Below, piece after piece: positions 18,289 to 24,722 of a stretch of 52,739 nucleotides of DNA (positions within the stretch are counted from its first letter, which is position 1; each line of letters starts with the position of its first letter). The stretch lies in IMG/VR virus record IMGVR_UViG_3300030104_001024, positions 1 to 52,739 of that record; one strand, given 5' to 3'. The notes under the pieces were generated by a model that had not been told where the DNA came from, ran no database searches, and was given only the letters and a program-made list of their open reading frames with translations. Both the position numbers and the translations under genes were made by a program. Source of the DNA: a virus.

Positions 18289-18568
18289 GCTTTGCCTTTA
18301 ATTGTTGCTTCGCCCTCTTAGCTATTCCTGCCTGTTGGGGCTTGCCTCCGTATTTACTTCTTTGCTCCATCACTGTAAGTATCTGTATCTTACGAGCATA
18401 GGGCTTCTTTATCTTCTTTACTTTTCTAGCCGTAGCCTTTGCGTCAGCAGGAGTCGCATACTTTATACGGACAGTATCTTTTGGATTTTCATCTGTATAA
18501 AGTCTGCGTCCTGAACCTTTTGGCTTCTTGCCTGTACCTAGCCTTGGGTCTTTAGCGATAGCCACCAC
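18263..18568 (-). CDS. small basic protein (DPRLGTGKKPKGSGRRLYTDE family)
   Basis: 101 residues. The N-terminal block DPRLGTGKKPKGSGRRLYTD and the centre RKIQILTVMEQRSKYGGK belong to a small family shared by marine phages and some large viruses (possibly the group catalogued as DUF5872; I am not certain of the number). The start is GTG at 18568, three codons before the conserved block; a second GTG follows directly. It overlaps both neighbours. Strongly basic; the function is unknown. Confidence 0.6.
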   Translation of the reverse strand: MVAIAKDPRLGTGKKPKGSGRRLYTDENPKDTVRIKYATPADAKATARKVKKIKKPYARKIQILTVMEQRSKYGGKPQQAGIAKRAKQQLKAKHGTRKKST

Positions 18569-18839
18569 CCTTGGCTTTGTACTGCTTGGCTAACATCTGC
18601 GCCTTTCTAGCACTCCACTGTCCGGGATTACCTCCCTTGCCTCCTGCCTTTATGCTATTGAATAAACTCTTTCGCATAGTAGGCTTGGTGTAGTTACCTG
18701 CTTTATTGACCGTGCTACCCCCTTTGGCAAAGCCTGATAGAGATGATAATGATTTAGCCTGTCCTGCGTGTAACTTAGAAGCCTTCTTCAGCCCCTTAAT
18801 TACCTTTTTGACTTTGGCTTTGTTTTGTGTAGTAGCCAT
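18552..18839 (-). CDS. small basic protein, marine phage family
   Basis: 95 residues: a basic N-terminal helix (VKKVIKGLKKASKLHAGQAK), a central FAKGG motif, then GNYTKPTMRKSLFNSIKAGG and WSARKAQMLAKQYKAKGGGYR, a pair of motifs found repeatedly in small marine-phage proteins. It overlaps the downstream gene by 17 bases. There are no catalytic residues. The shared aromatic-x-x-GG motif links it with several virion proteins in this window. Confidence 0.6.
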   Translation of the reverse strand: MATTQNKAKVKKVIKGLKKASKLHAGQAKSLSSLSGFAKGGSTVNKAGNYTKPTMRKSLFNSIKAGGKGGNPGQWSARKAQMLAKQYKAKGGGYR

Positions 18840-18841
18840 AA

Positions 18842-19141
18842 CTAGCCCTTCATTATCTTATAGCCTCTAGCTTTTGCTGCGGCTCTAAGTTGAGGAACGG
18901 TCATACCGCCTGATGCGTAGCCCTTCTTCTTCATACCGCCTTTAGCCATGCCTTTCTTTTTCATCATGCCACCCTTATTCATTTTGCCTTTTCCGTCCAT
19001 AGCAAACGCAGGAATCATTTTACCTGTCTTAGGGTCTTTAGCCATTGGTAACTTAGCACCACCCTTAGCGTATCCTTTTTTCTTCATGCCACCTCGTGCC
19101 ATGCCCTTTTTCTTCATCATTGGTTTTTTCTTCATCGCCAT
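18842..19141 (-). CDS. low-complexity Lys/Met/Gly repeat protein
   Basis: 99 residues from the ATG at 19141, chosen because AAAGGAG lies just upstream and the reading before it runs into the upstream gene. Almost the whole protein is built from repeats of KKKGMARGG / KKKGYAKGG type: four or five MxxGG or YxxGG units joined by lysine runs, then a short non-repeated C-terminus (VPQLRAAAKARGYKIMKG). Net charge is very high and positive. DNA condensation inside the head or a packaged basic protein is conceivable; nothing proves it. Confidence 0.6.
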   Translation of the reverse strand: MAMKKKPMMKKKGMARGGMKKKGYAKGGAKLPMAKDPKTGKMIPAFAMDGKGKMNKGGMMKKKGMAKGGMKKKGYASGGMTVPQLRAAAKARGYKIMKG

Positions 19142-19142
19142 C

Positions 19143-19823
19143 TTACTTCTCCTTTTTAGCGTATAAGTTATCGAATACTCTCTGGGTGTCCCATACGTAT
19201 TCTGTCTCTTGTTTTGAATGGAACACCCTTTGGCTAGGCATAAAGTCTGGTGCTCCGTTCCCTGTCTCAAACCATGCAGGGTGTGTTACTCGTACTCTAT
19301 TATTAGGCAACGCTACTATGTTACCTGTATAATCTCCTGCTTCCATCAACTCTAACACATGACTTTGCTTGTGTTGAGCAGGGTCGTCAGCTATCTCACT
19401 GTCTGTATAGTCTACAGTGAAATAATACTTCGCAGGGTAGAACTCTCCATCTATCTTGGCTATCCAAGGAGCAGGAGTAGCTCTATTCAAAACGTAGACC
19501 GAATGCTCGTGAGACATACAGTCCCAAGGCTGTGCTACGTATGGTGGTAACTCTTTTGCCCATTTCTCGTAAGGTGTGTCACCAACCAATGCTGTAATGG
19601 GCATTCTCGCCCACATTGCTCCACCGTGTACATTTTCTTCTTCTGTATCGTCTGTCTCACATCCTGTAAATATTACTTGAAAGCTGAGACTTCGGTTCGG
19701 CATACTCGTCACGGCTATTACCATTGCATGAAGAAATTCTCCATGATACTGCGTAAAGTTGCAGGTGTATTCTCGTCTTACCCATGCCTTAAAGTATGGG
19801 ATGTTGCTCTGTAGAAATGCCAC
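19143..19823 (-). CDS. conserved marine phage protein of unknown function
   Basis: 226 residues, mixed alpha/beta. The start is GTG at 19823 with GAGG upstream, giving MAFLQSNIPYFKAWVRREYT, the usual start of this family. Other recognisable blocks are HGEFLHAMVIAVTSMPNRSL, GGAMWARMPITALVG and AQPWDCMSHEHSVYVLNR. It is widely distributed in marine myo-, sipho- and podoviruses, without an assigned activity. It overlaps the adenine methylase gene by 35 bases. I see no catalytic motif that would identify a reaction. Confidence 0.65.
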   Translation of the reverse strand: MAFLQSNIPYFKAWVRREYTCNFTQYHGEFLHAMVIAVTSMPNRSLSFQVIFTGCETDDTEEENVHGGAMWARMPITALVGDTPYEKWAKELPPYVAQPWDCMSHEHSVYVLNRATPAPWIAKIDGEFYPAKYYFTVDYTDSEIADDPAQHKQSHVLELMEAGDYTGNIVALPNNRVRVTHPAWFETGNGAPDFMPSQRVFHSKQETEYVWDTQRVFDNLYAKKEK

Positions 19824-20349
19824 TTAAACCTCGTTTATTACCAACTATTACTGTTTCCTGCGTGTTGTTCTTATCAAACAGATACCAACTGCAGTTGTCT
19901 TTTCCTGTCATCTTGCTATTAGGTATCCACTTTAGTCTGCCAACACTTACAATCTTCTTTAATCTACTTTGATAAGGTTGACTCTGCTTTGTGTGTATCC
20001 AATCTGCATCAAACAGTAACCACGTTGGAGCTAGATCACTTAGGTGTTCTATGATCTGATGTAGTAATTTTCGCTCCCAAGGTGGGTTGGTAATATAATA
20101 CTCTGGTTTTGAAAAAATGTCAAGTACATTTCTCTTTTCTACACTACTATCTTGCGGTTCTATGTCACTTTGTACCCAACAATCGCCATCTTTATACTTC
20201 ATTAGGAACATTACAAGTTGACCATTACCTGCACACGGCTCTATAAACGTAAATTTTTCTTCCAAGTGGGGTAGAAGTGGTAATATTCCCTCTTCTGGTG
20301 TTGGGTAGAAGTCCCTATCCCTTCTTTGGAACTCGCTTCTTTTTCCCAT
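19789..20349 (-). CDS. putative N6-adenine DNA methyltransferase
   Basis: 186 residues. SAM-binding motif I is FIEPCAGNGQL (35-45), the acidic partner SDIEPQD (61-67), catalytic motif IV NPPW (88-91), and FYPTPEE (14-20) is typical of the N-terminal motif X. The short length means there is little room for a target-recognition domain, as in minimal phage Dam-like enzymes. It lies in the late block, so it could protect packaged DNA or act on host DNA late in infection. The target site is unknown. The N-terminus overlaps a 37-residue ORF. Confidence 0.75.
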   Translation of the reverse strand: MGKRSEFQRRDRDFYPTPEEGILPLLPHLEEKFTFIEPCAGNGQLVMFLMKYKDGDCWVQSDIEPQDSSVEKRNVLDIFSKPEYYITNPPWERKLLHQIIEHLSDLAPTWLLFDADWIHTKQSQPYQSRLKKIVSVGRLKWIPNSKMTGKDNCSWYLFDKNNTQETVIVGNKRGLSGISTEQHPIL

Positions 20350-20428
20350 TTGGCTTTTTCTTCTGTACTGCTACTACTGTTAAACTCATTATGGGTACTG
20401 CGGTCACTTTTTTCTTCTTTTTTGTCAT
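20315..20428 (-). CDS. 37-residue lysine-rich small protein
   Basis: An ATG at 20428 overlaps the stop of the HNH gene (ATGA), and the frame ends at 20315 inside the methylase start. The product begins MTKKKKKVTAVPIMSLTVVA and ends in a second lysine-rich run (KKKPNGKKKRVPKKG). Stop-start coupling and filling of the gap between two genes support a real gene. The composition matches the basic small proteins further downstream. Low confidence because of size. Confidence 0.4.
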   Translation of the reverse strand: MTKKKKKVTAVPIMSLTVVAVQKKKPNGKKKRVPKKG

Positions 20429-20646
20429 TTCTTTGCCCTGTTTACCCTTTTACTTACTACTCTTAGGTTAGAACGGCTATTATTTCGTGGGTTTTTGTCT
20501 ATATGGTCTATATCTTTGCCATCACCCTTGCGAACTGCTCCTGTTTTTAGCATTCTGCGTCTAACTTTGTTGCGAGAAGCCCTATTCTTCTTTTCATTGG
20601 GCTTTGCACCGCTAAGTGCGTACTCTCTTTTGTAGTTTCTAACCAC
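20425..20646 (-). CDS. small HNH-like endonuclease
   Basis: 73 residues. The C-terminal half DIDHIDKNPRNNSRSNLRVV has the HNH signature (DH...N...NN..NL), preceded by a basic region with RASRNKVRRRMLKTG. The start is GTG at 20646. Phages with a large terminase often carry a small HNH protein needed for DNA packaging and cutting, which fits its place in the late block. It lacks the N-terminal zinc Cys pairs of longer HNH enzymes. A homing endonuclease remnant is a less likely alternative. Confidence 0.6.
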   Translation of the reverse strand: MVRNYKREYALSGAKPNEKKNRASRNKVRRRMLKTGAVRKGDGKDIDHIDKNPRNNSRSNLRVVSKRVNRAKK

Positions 20647-20650
20647 TTAA

Positions 20651-21115
20651 TTACTTCTTGCCTTTTAAGTTATTGACTACTTTTACAGGGTTCATGTAAT
20701 TTTTAGTTACACTTCCTCCTCTGCTATAAGTTTTTTTAGGCTTAGGCTTAGGTAAATCAGGTCTTTTCATCATTTCAAATATTTTGAATGTAGGATCATC
20801 CCCTGCGTCTGCTCCACCTTTACCTCTCAATGGGTTTAGTCTAGCATCTGGTTTGGCAGGACCTCCCTTATATTTGTCCTTTGCTTCTTTTACTCTTTCT
20901 TGCATGTCACCTTTCATGTCACCAAATCTAGGTGTTCTAGCGTCTAGCCTTTCTATAGTTGCTGCCCCTACTCCTGCTTTAGTTGCTTTAGAAAAAGCTT
21001 TATCTAGTTTTTTCTCTAACCTGTCAACAGTAGCATCAGCACCTGACTTGATTGCCTGACCAATCTGTTTATTTAAACTGTTTATTTCCTTTATAATGGT
21101 TGTTTTCTCACTCAT
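20651..21115 (-). CDS. late protein with N-terminal coiled coil, unknown
   Basis: 154 residues. Residues 1-60 form an amphipathic helix or coiled coil (IIKEINSLNKQIGQAIKSGA, then RLEKKLDKAFSKATKAG). After that comes a Pro/Lys/Gly-rich linker, TFKIFEMMKRPDLPKPKPKK, and then the YSRGG motif followed by a short basic tail. It lies between the HNH gene and the endolysin. The YxxGG motif is shared with virion proteins in this window, so it may be packaged. No known function. Confidence 0.55.
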   Translation of the reverse strand: MSEKTTIIKEINSLNKQIGQAIKSGADATVDRLEKKLDKAFSKATKAGVGAATIERLDARTPRFGDMKGDMQERVKEAKDKYKGGPAKPDARLNPLRGKGGADAGDDPTFKIFEMMKRPDLPKPKPKKTYSRGGSVTKNYMNPVKVVNNLKGKK

Positions 21116-21128
21116 CGTTCTTTTCCTC

Positions 21129-21596
21129 TTAGTTTAATTCAAAGTGAGGACCATCAATAAAGGGTCTTCTACCTTGGCTTCGTCTTACGTCTATGTAGTG
21201 GTTCATTGCATCTTCCATTGGACGCTCCCATTCAGCAATATTGTCTATATTCCATGCAGCTCCCCAACGAATTTTTGCACCAGTAATCTTAGCCGCAGCT
21301 TTCATAGCGTCTGCAATGTCATCATACACTGTAAGTTCCCACGATGGATTTTTACCGTCATAAGCCATAAGGTCCACAGCATGTCCAGTGTCATCGTCTT
21401 GCAGAAGGTGTTTGGAGTTCATTGTCTGCGAGCGTTTTGCTTCATACAAACGCTTTTGCTCATCGAATGTACGAACTCCATATATCACTCCGAAGTCCAC
21501 TTTCGTTAGTTTAATGGCTTCTTTAACTGTATCTTGAAGTAGTTCATTTACTCCTGCTAATTTCTTAAAACTCTTTTGTGATAGGTTAAAACCCAT
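21129..21596 (-). CDS. endolysin, M15-type (L-alanyl-D-glutamate peptidase-like)
   Basis: 155 residues from the ATG at 21596 (MGFNLSQKSFKKLAGVN), preferred over a TTG five codons earlier because GGAGAG stands 7 bases before it. Catalytic pattern of the VanY/CwlK/T5-lysin group: VIYGVRTFDEQKRLY, then SKH (61-63) with H63, GHAVDL with D75, and the C-terminal DGPHFEL with H151, the three zinc ligands. It cuts peptide cross-bridges of peptidoglycan at the end of infection. The spacing between H63 and D75 is a few residues longer than in T5 lysin. It follows holin-like genes in the same operon. Confidence 0.85.
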   Translation of the reverse strand: MGFNLSQKSFKKLAGVNELLQDTVKEAIKLTKVDFGVIYGVRTFDEQKRLYEAKRSQTMNSKHLLQDDDTGHAVDLMAYDGKNPSWELTVYDDIADAMKAAAKITGAKIRWGAAWNIDNIAEWERPMEDAMNHYIDVRRSQGRRPFIDGPHFELN

Positions 21597-21598
21597 GT

Positions 21599-21871
21599 TT
21601 ACGCTCTCCAATCTATAGATCTATGGTACTTCACAGCACCTAACATATCAAACATCTGATTCTTATATAATGTTTGCATTAATAACATATATAACAAAGC
21701 TCTCATTGCTTCCTGAAACCTTTGCTGTAAATCGAGTTGATACTTTTGTGTTACAACCCTATGGGTATTATAACTCGTATCAGGTGTGATTGTCAAGTTA
21801 TTTATTATATTATTAGTCGTATTATACGAATTAGTGTTGTTATACGAGTGCGTTGCTTGTATTGTACTCAT
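21599..21871 (-). CDS. lysis-cluster small protein, unknown
   Basis: 90 residues. The N-terminal third is a Asn/Thr/Tyr-rich stretch (SYNNTNSYNTTNNIINN) of low complexity; the rest is helical (QQRFQEAMRALLYMLLMQTL). Its final codons contain the ribosome binding site of the endolysin, and its ATG overlaps the stop of the 24-residue peptide at 21868. It sits between the three-helix holin and the endolysin. A lysis accessory or tail-fibre-like role are both possible; neither is shown. Confidence 0.5.
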   Translation of the reverse strand: MSTIQATHSYNNTNSYNTTNNIINNLTITPDTSYNTHRVVTQKYQLDLQQRFQEAMRALLYMLLMQTLYKNQMFDMLGAVKYHRSIDWRA

Positions 21872-21942
21872 AAGAATGTATACACTACAAAGCAGCTAAA
21901 CACAAACATAAAGCAGTGAGTTATTAATGCTTGTCTATTCAT
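21868..21942 (-). CDS. 24-residue hydrophobic peptide in lysis cluster
   Basis: A short frame starting at ATG 21942, overlapping the holin stop (ATGA), and ending with TGA that overlaps the next start (ATGA). The product MNRQALITHCFMFVFSCFVV plus four residues is a single hydrophobic segment with two Cys. Exact stop-start coupling on both sides is the main evidence. It could be a small lysis regulator. Too short to judge by homology. Confidence 0.45.
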   Translation of the reverse strand: MNRQALITHCFMFVFSCFVVYTFL

Positions 21943-22319
21943 TTCTTCTTCTTATTAAAGAATTTACCTGCAGACCTTGTAGCAAAGCTTGCACTTACGA
22001 TAGCTCCTAACGCAATCTGATACCACTGCGGCATACCTGCCAGAGCTTCAAATCCATCTGCTACTACACCCCTACCCCACGATCCACAGAAGCTCAAGAT
22101 AAGAGGAATACTGAATAGCAAAGTTAGCCATTCGTCCTTCCACGAGCTTTGGGATGCCCTCATAGCAGCTAAGTCCCAATCTATCTCACCTGTAGCTTCT
22201 TTCATCTTAATAGTAGCTTCAGCCTTTTGTATGGCTGTCTTACCATCAATGTAGGAAGATGCTAAACTTGTTACTGAACTAAGTAGTGTACCTATCATTA
22301 TTAAGAGCCTTTTACCCAT
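21939..22319 (-). CDS. holin-like protein, three membrane segments (GTA-holin type)
   Basis: 126 residues. An N-terminal hydrophobic segment (LIMIGTLLSSVTSLASSYID) is followed by an amphipathic linker. Then comes the paired membrane segments typical of the three-TM holin of gene transfer agents: WKDEWLTLLFSIPLILSFCG and MPQWYQIALGAIVSASFATR. It ends in a lysine run. The W.DE...L pattern and G.....G..R ending match that family. It is encoded three genes before the endolysin, consistent with releasing or controlling it. Confidence 0.75.
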   Translation of the reverse strand: MGKRLLIMIGTLLSSVTSLASSYIDGKTAIQKAEATIKMKEATGEIDWDLAAMRASQSSWKDEWLTLLFSIPLILSFCGSWGRGVVADGFEALAGMPQWYQIALGAIVSASFATRSAGKFFNKKKK

Positions 22320-22609
22320 TTCTTAGACGGAGACTTTGTTTTGCTTGGACTCCATTTTACTTTATCTGCCCAGTATGCTGCAGACATTTTACCCTTTGCT
22401 ATGTTTTTAGCATGTCTGGATTTAAATGCTTTTCTCTGCCCTACTGTCTGGTTGGTCTTTACTCCTGCTTGACCAAACTTTATCTTTCTTACTTTGTCAC
22501 CAACCTTAGCTAATACAACGTGGGACTTACCACTAGAGTCATTGACTAGACGTTTTGGTTTGTTATAACCAGAAACACCTGCTCGTTTTATTCTTGGGTC
22601 TGCAACCAC
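22301..22609 (-). CDS. small basic protein (SGYNKPKR / RHAKNIAKGKMSAAYW family)
   Basis: 102 residues. The blocks GVSGYNKPKRLVND, KSHVVLAKVGDKVRKIKFGQ and FKSRHAKNIAKGKMSAAYWA are a well-known marine phage signature (possibly DUF6321; number not certain). The start is GTG at 22609, overlapping the stop of the upstream 24-residue ORF (TAGTG), so it is likely translated by coupling. It overlaps the holin by 19 bases. The function is unknown; it is strongly basic. Confidence 0.6.
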   Translation of the reverse strand: MVADPRIKRAGVSGYNKPKRLVNDSSGKSHVVLAKVGDKVRKIKFGQAGVKTNQTVGQRKAFKSRHAKNIAKGKMSAAYWADKVKWSPSKTKSPSKKWVKGS

Positions 22610-22683
22610 TATACGCAGTCGCAGTCATCATGGCACTTCTTGTTCCACAACGCACACCATAGTCTTTTAAAGTATTTTCTCAT
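22609..22683 (-). CDS. 24-residue Cys-rich peptide
   Basis: ATG at 22683 overlaps the stop of the membrane protein gene (ATGA) and the frame ends at 22609 next to the following GTG start. The product is MRKYFKRLWCALWNKKCHDD followed by a CDCV tail. Small proteins of this shape (basic/aromatic start, Cys-rich end) occur in other marine phages. The longer frame upstream is inside another gene and is rejected. Real gene likely but unproven. Confidence 0.45.
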   Translation of the reverse strand: MRKYFKRLWCALWNKKCHDDCDCV

Positions 22684-22907
22684 CGTTCTTCCCTCTCCAT
22701 TCTTGTTGGCTCTGACTTCTCCGCATTCATCCATATGGCGAAACTGCCTGTCATCGCTCCTGTAATCACTGATATAAGCCCTGCCTGTTGTGTCGTCAAC
22801 TCTGGCTGACTCAAAGCCCATTCGATACAGCGTATATAAACTCCTGTCATCGTCAGCATCATTAGTCGTGGGAGTATTCTCCATCTATCTAGCATCTCTG
22901 GTGTCAT
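22680..22907 (-). CDS. small membrane protein, holin-like
   Basis: 75 residues from the ATG at 22907. It has two hydrophobic segments: MLDRWRILPRLMMLTMTGVYI and QQAGLISVITGAMTGSFAIWM, joined by a short loop, with a charged C-terminus (EPTRMEREER). The motif TTQQAGLISVITGAMTG is seen in marine podovirus proteins annotated as holin-like. With the three-TM protein at 21939 this gives two candidate holins in one lysis cluster; one may act as antiholin. Membrane location is clear; the pore role is inferred. Confidence 0.65.
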   Translation of the reverse strand: MTPEMLDRWRILPRLMMLTMTGVYIRCIEWALSQPELTTQQAGLISVITGAMTGSFAIWMNAEKSEPTRMEREER

Positions 22908-23166
22908 ATGAGCAGTAGCCTCTTGGTCTTTCAGGGTCTAAAACGTCATGCTTGTCGAGGTGTCCCTCTAAAAACAAGGCACGTTCTACGTGGTCTAGGG
23001 AGTAAAGGTTTCCAGTCTTTGCATAGATGGCTTGACGGATATAGAAGACATCTGATTTAGGAATATGAAGTCTTTGAGCCTTGTTTGGGTTATTTTCACT
23101 GATAGCTTCGTAGAACTCTTCGAGAACATTATCAGATGAATATAGTTTTACTTTATTTTTACTCAT
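22885..23166 (-). CDS. first gene of the leftward late block, conserved unknown
   Basis: 93 residues from the ATG at 23166 (MSKNKVKLYSSDNVLEEFYE). The TTG two codons earlier is not needed. It is mainly helical, with HIPKSDVFYIRQAIYAKTG and LDHVERALFLEGHL, and ends in ERPRGYCSYDTRDAR. This is a strongly conserved marine phage family without known function. It is the promoter-proximal gene of the late unit, about 130 bases downstream of the consensus promoter at 23302-23330. A regulatory function would fit the position but no DNA-binding motif is evident. Confidence 0.65.
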   Translation of the reverse strand: MSKNKVKLYSSDNVLEEFYEAISENNPNKAQRLHIPKSDVFYIRQAIYAKTGNLYSLDHVERALFLEGHLDKHDVLDPERPRGYCSYDTRDAR

Positions 23167-23281
23167 TGTCAATAGTTAATTTAGGTAGGAAGGGAATATT
23201 ATTATTATATATGGGGGAGTCTTAACATATTGTTATAACTATTATTATGTATATATTATATATGTTATAACTAGGTGTTTC

Positions 23282-23304
23282 AACTAAGAAGTCTTAACTT
23301 AGTT
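23282..23304. promoter_or_regulatory. inverted repeat over the late promoter (operator candidate)
   Basis: AACTAAG (23282-23288) and CTTAGTT (23298-23304) form a 7-base inverted repeat with a 9-base centre. It covers part of the -10 box and the expected transcription start of the leftward promoter, a typical place for a repressor or activator. A nearby direct repeat AGTCTTAAC occurs at 23218-23226 and 23290-23298. Confidence 0.45.
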
Positions 23305-23330
23305 ATACCATGTTTTTCACCTCCTGTCAA
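23302..23330 (-). promoter_or_regulatory. consensus sigma-70 promoter for the leftward late block
   Basis: Reading leftward there is TTGACA (23325-23330), exactly 17 bases, then TATAAC (23302-23307). This is a perfect -35, a 5/6 -10 and optimal spacing. It points at the gene starting at 23166, leaving a leader of roughly 130 AT-rich bases. Transcription by the host RNA polymerase is implied; no phage RNA polymerase gene is present in the window. Confidence 0.7.
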
Positions 23331-23643
23331 GTCAAAAAAACCACTTCTGTGTATTTGTACATATATACTAACTGGATATGGGGGGGTGTCCCACGCACTA
23401 TCACGCCCCGGAAAAAAGGGTGGGCAAAAATTACCAGAAAATGCGTGTGTATATTTTGGGAATAGTATTTTTAAAAAGCGGTAGGAATATAGGTATAAAT
23501 TATTGATTTATCTACCTTTATAAACTGATTAGTTATTAGTTGAGTCTGAAATATAACCATAAAAAGCGGTATCGTACCGACTCCAATGCAGACTCTAAAA
23601 ATATCTACAAAGGGACACTAGCGACTCCAAATATATCTATTAA
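23331..23643. other. intergenic control region, non-coding
   Basis: No gene is supported here. The region holds a run of seven G (23380-23386) and a GC-rich patch to about 23434 within AT-rich DNA. AAAAAGCGGTA occurs twice (23473-23483 and 23561-23571); the second copy runs into a perfect inverted repeat CGGTA-TCG-TACCG (23567-23579). Four GAGTC/GACTC sites lie at 23542-23627. A possible rightward -10 (TATAAC, 23552-23557) lacks a good -35. The early rightward promoter must lie here or in the repeat region but I cannot place it with confidence. Confidence 0.5.
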
Positions 23644-23773
23644 AAATAAATAGTCTTCATGCAGTCGAAATAAATAGTCTTCATGCAGTCGAAATAAATA
23701 GTCTTCATGCAGTCGAAATAAATAGTCTTCATGCAGTCGAAATAAATAGTCTTCATGCAGTCGAAATAAATAA
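23644..23773. repeat. five perfect 24-base tandem repeats (iteron-like)
   Basis: Five identical 24-base units begin at 23644, 23668, 23692, 23716 and 23740. Each starts AAATAAATAGTC and ends with CATGCAGTCG. A partial sixth unit (about 9 bases) reaches 23773, where an AT-rich stretch (AATTTATAAAAAACTAG) follows. No ORF crosses the array; each unit contains a stop in every useful frame. Perfect identity, position at the divergence point of the two gene blocks and the adjacent AT-rich DNA suggest protein-binding iterons of a replication origin or a control site. There are no spacers, so it is not CRISPR. Confidence 0.85.
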
Positions 23774-23875
23774 TTTATAAAAAACTAGACTTTATTGTTA
23801 ATTTTTGAGAGAATGGTTGAAACAAACCAGATTCTCCTATTTTTGGCGAATCACTAAATATAAGGAAACGTAAAA

Positions 23876-24313
23876 ATGAATATAACAACTACACAAATAA
23901 ACACCGCAATTTCTACCGCTACTATTAACGGAAATTTCAATTCAGATCTTATTGAGAATGTAAAACTTAAAAAATTAGCTATTCAAGAATACATAAACCG
24001 CATTGCGGAATCTGGTGAGTCTTCTGTTTTAAATGATTATCAAAAACCTATTGAATCCCAAACTGCGACTCCGCTTGACTCTTCTACTGTTATTATTGGA
24101 GGTAAAACCGCTTTGATTATTGAGAAAAGTCAAGATTACATTTTAGCAAAATTTGATAGTCCTACTTTTTCCGATAAGGCATATTTTACAATATCATATG
24201 TTGAGGGGAAATATATAGATGAAGAAAACAAAGGTATATCATTTTTTAGCGGTCATTACGATCTTGACCTAACAACCGCTATTAATGATTTTAATAAAAG
24301 AATTGGTAAGTAA
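23876..24313 (+). CDS. first rightward gene, unrecognised
   Basis: 145 residues. ATG at 23876 has AAGGA 8 bases upstream. The N-terminal half is helical and Thr/Asn-rich (MNITTTQINTAISTATING); the C-terminal half has beta-type segments (STVIIGGKTALIIEKSQDYI, KAYFTISYVEGKYID) and a final helix. I do not recognise the family. As the promoter-proximal gene of the early block, next to the iteron array, it is a candidate early regulator or host-takeover protein, but no DNA-binding motif is visible. The gene has several GAGTC/GACTC sites. Confidence 0.6.
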   Translation: MNITTTQINTAISTATINGNFNSDLIENVKLKKLAIQEYINRIAESGESSVLNDYQKPIESQTATPLDSSTVIIGGKTALIIEKSQDYILAKFDSPTFSDKAYFTISYVEGKYIDEENKGISFFSGHYDLDLTTAINDFNKRIGK

Positions 24314-24364
24314 AGATTATTCGAGTTTAACAAAAACCGCATATAAACCATATTGGAGGTAAAC

Positions 24365-24712
24365 ATGCAAAATTTAGACATAAACGCAATTCACAATAAA
24401 GAAGTTAAAAATCTTATTGAAGTAAGAAATAATACTTCAGATTTGGCAAAATTCATTTTTGATTTTTTAGAATTAAAAGGCATTGAACCATACAGAGTCC
24501 GCATTAATGACAAGACTCAAGAAGACTCTATTTACCTAACTTCTGGCGGTAAATCAAAGGAGGGATTTCTAGTTGTAAGAATTGGAAACCGAGTCAATTA
24601 CTACGCAAACTATTCCAGAAATGGCGGTACTAGAACTTATGATTATCTAGTACAGAAACAGCGCAAGTTGACGAATGGAAAGAGAATAACAACTGTTATC
24701 ACTCAACAATAA
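24365..24712 (+). CDS. early protein, unrecognised
   Basis: 115 residues from the ATG at 24365 (MQNLDINAIHNKEVKNLIEV), chosen because TTGGAGG lies 6 bases before it; the in-frame TTG four codons earlier is part of that site. It has a helical N-terminal half, then a beta-rich part (DSIYLTSGGKSKEGFLVVRI, GNRVNYYANYSRNGG) and a basic C-terminus. No family recognised. A strong hairpin follows the stop codon. Confidence 0.6.
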   Translation: MQNLDINAIHNKEVKNLIEVRNNTSDLAKFIFDFLELKGIEPYRVRINDKTQEDSIYLTSGGKSKEGFLVVRIGNRVNYYANYSRNGGTRTYDYLVQKQRKLTNGKRITTVITQQ

Positions 24713-24722
24713 ATTTAAACAA

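Noticed and set aside
22609-22884. 91-codon ORF overlapping the holin-like gene
   Set aside because: Its first 67 codons are the out-of-frame shadow of the membrane protein gene at 22680-22907; only the last 24 codons, with their own coupled ATG, are kept.
23275-23484. Plus-strand ORF of 69 codons in the intergenic region
   Set aside because: It runs over the leftward promoter and the GC-rich patch, has no ribosome binding site and no recognisable protein pattern.
23644-23773. Tandem repeats as a CRISPR array
   Set aside because: The units follow each other directly without spacers. The Cas4-like gene at 37415 is a usual phage exonuclease and no other cas gene is present.
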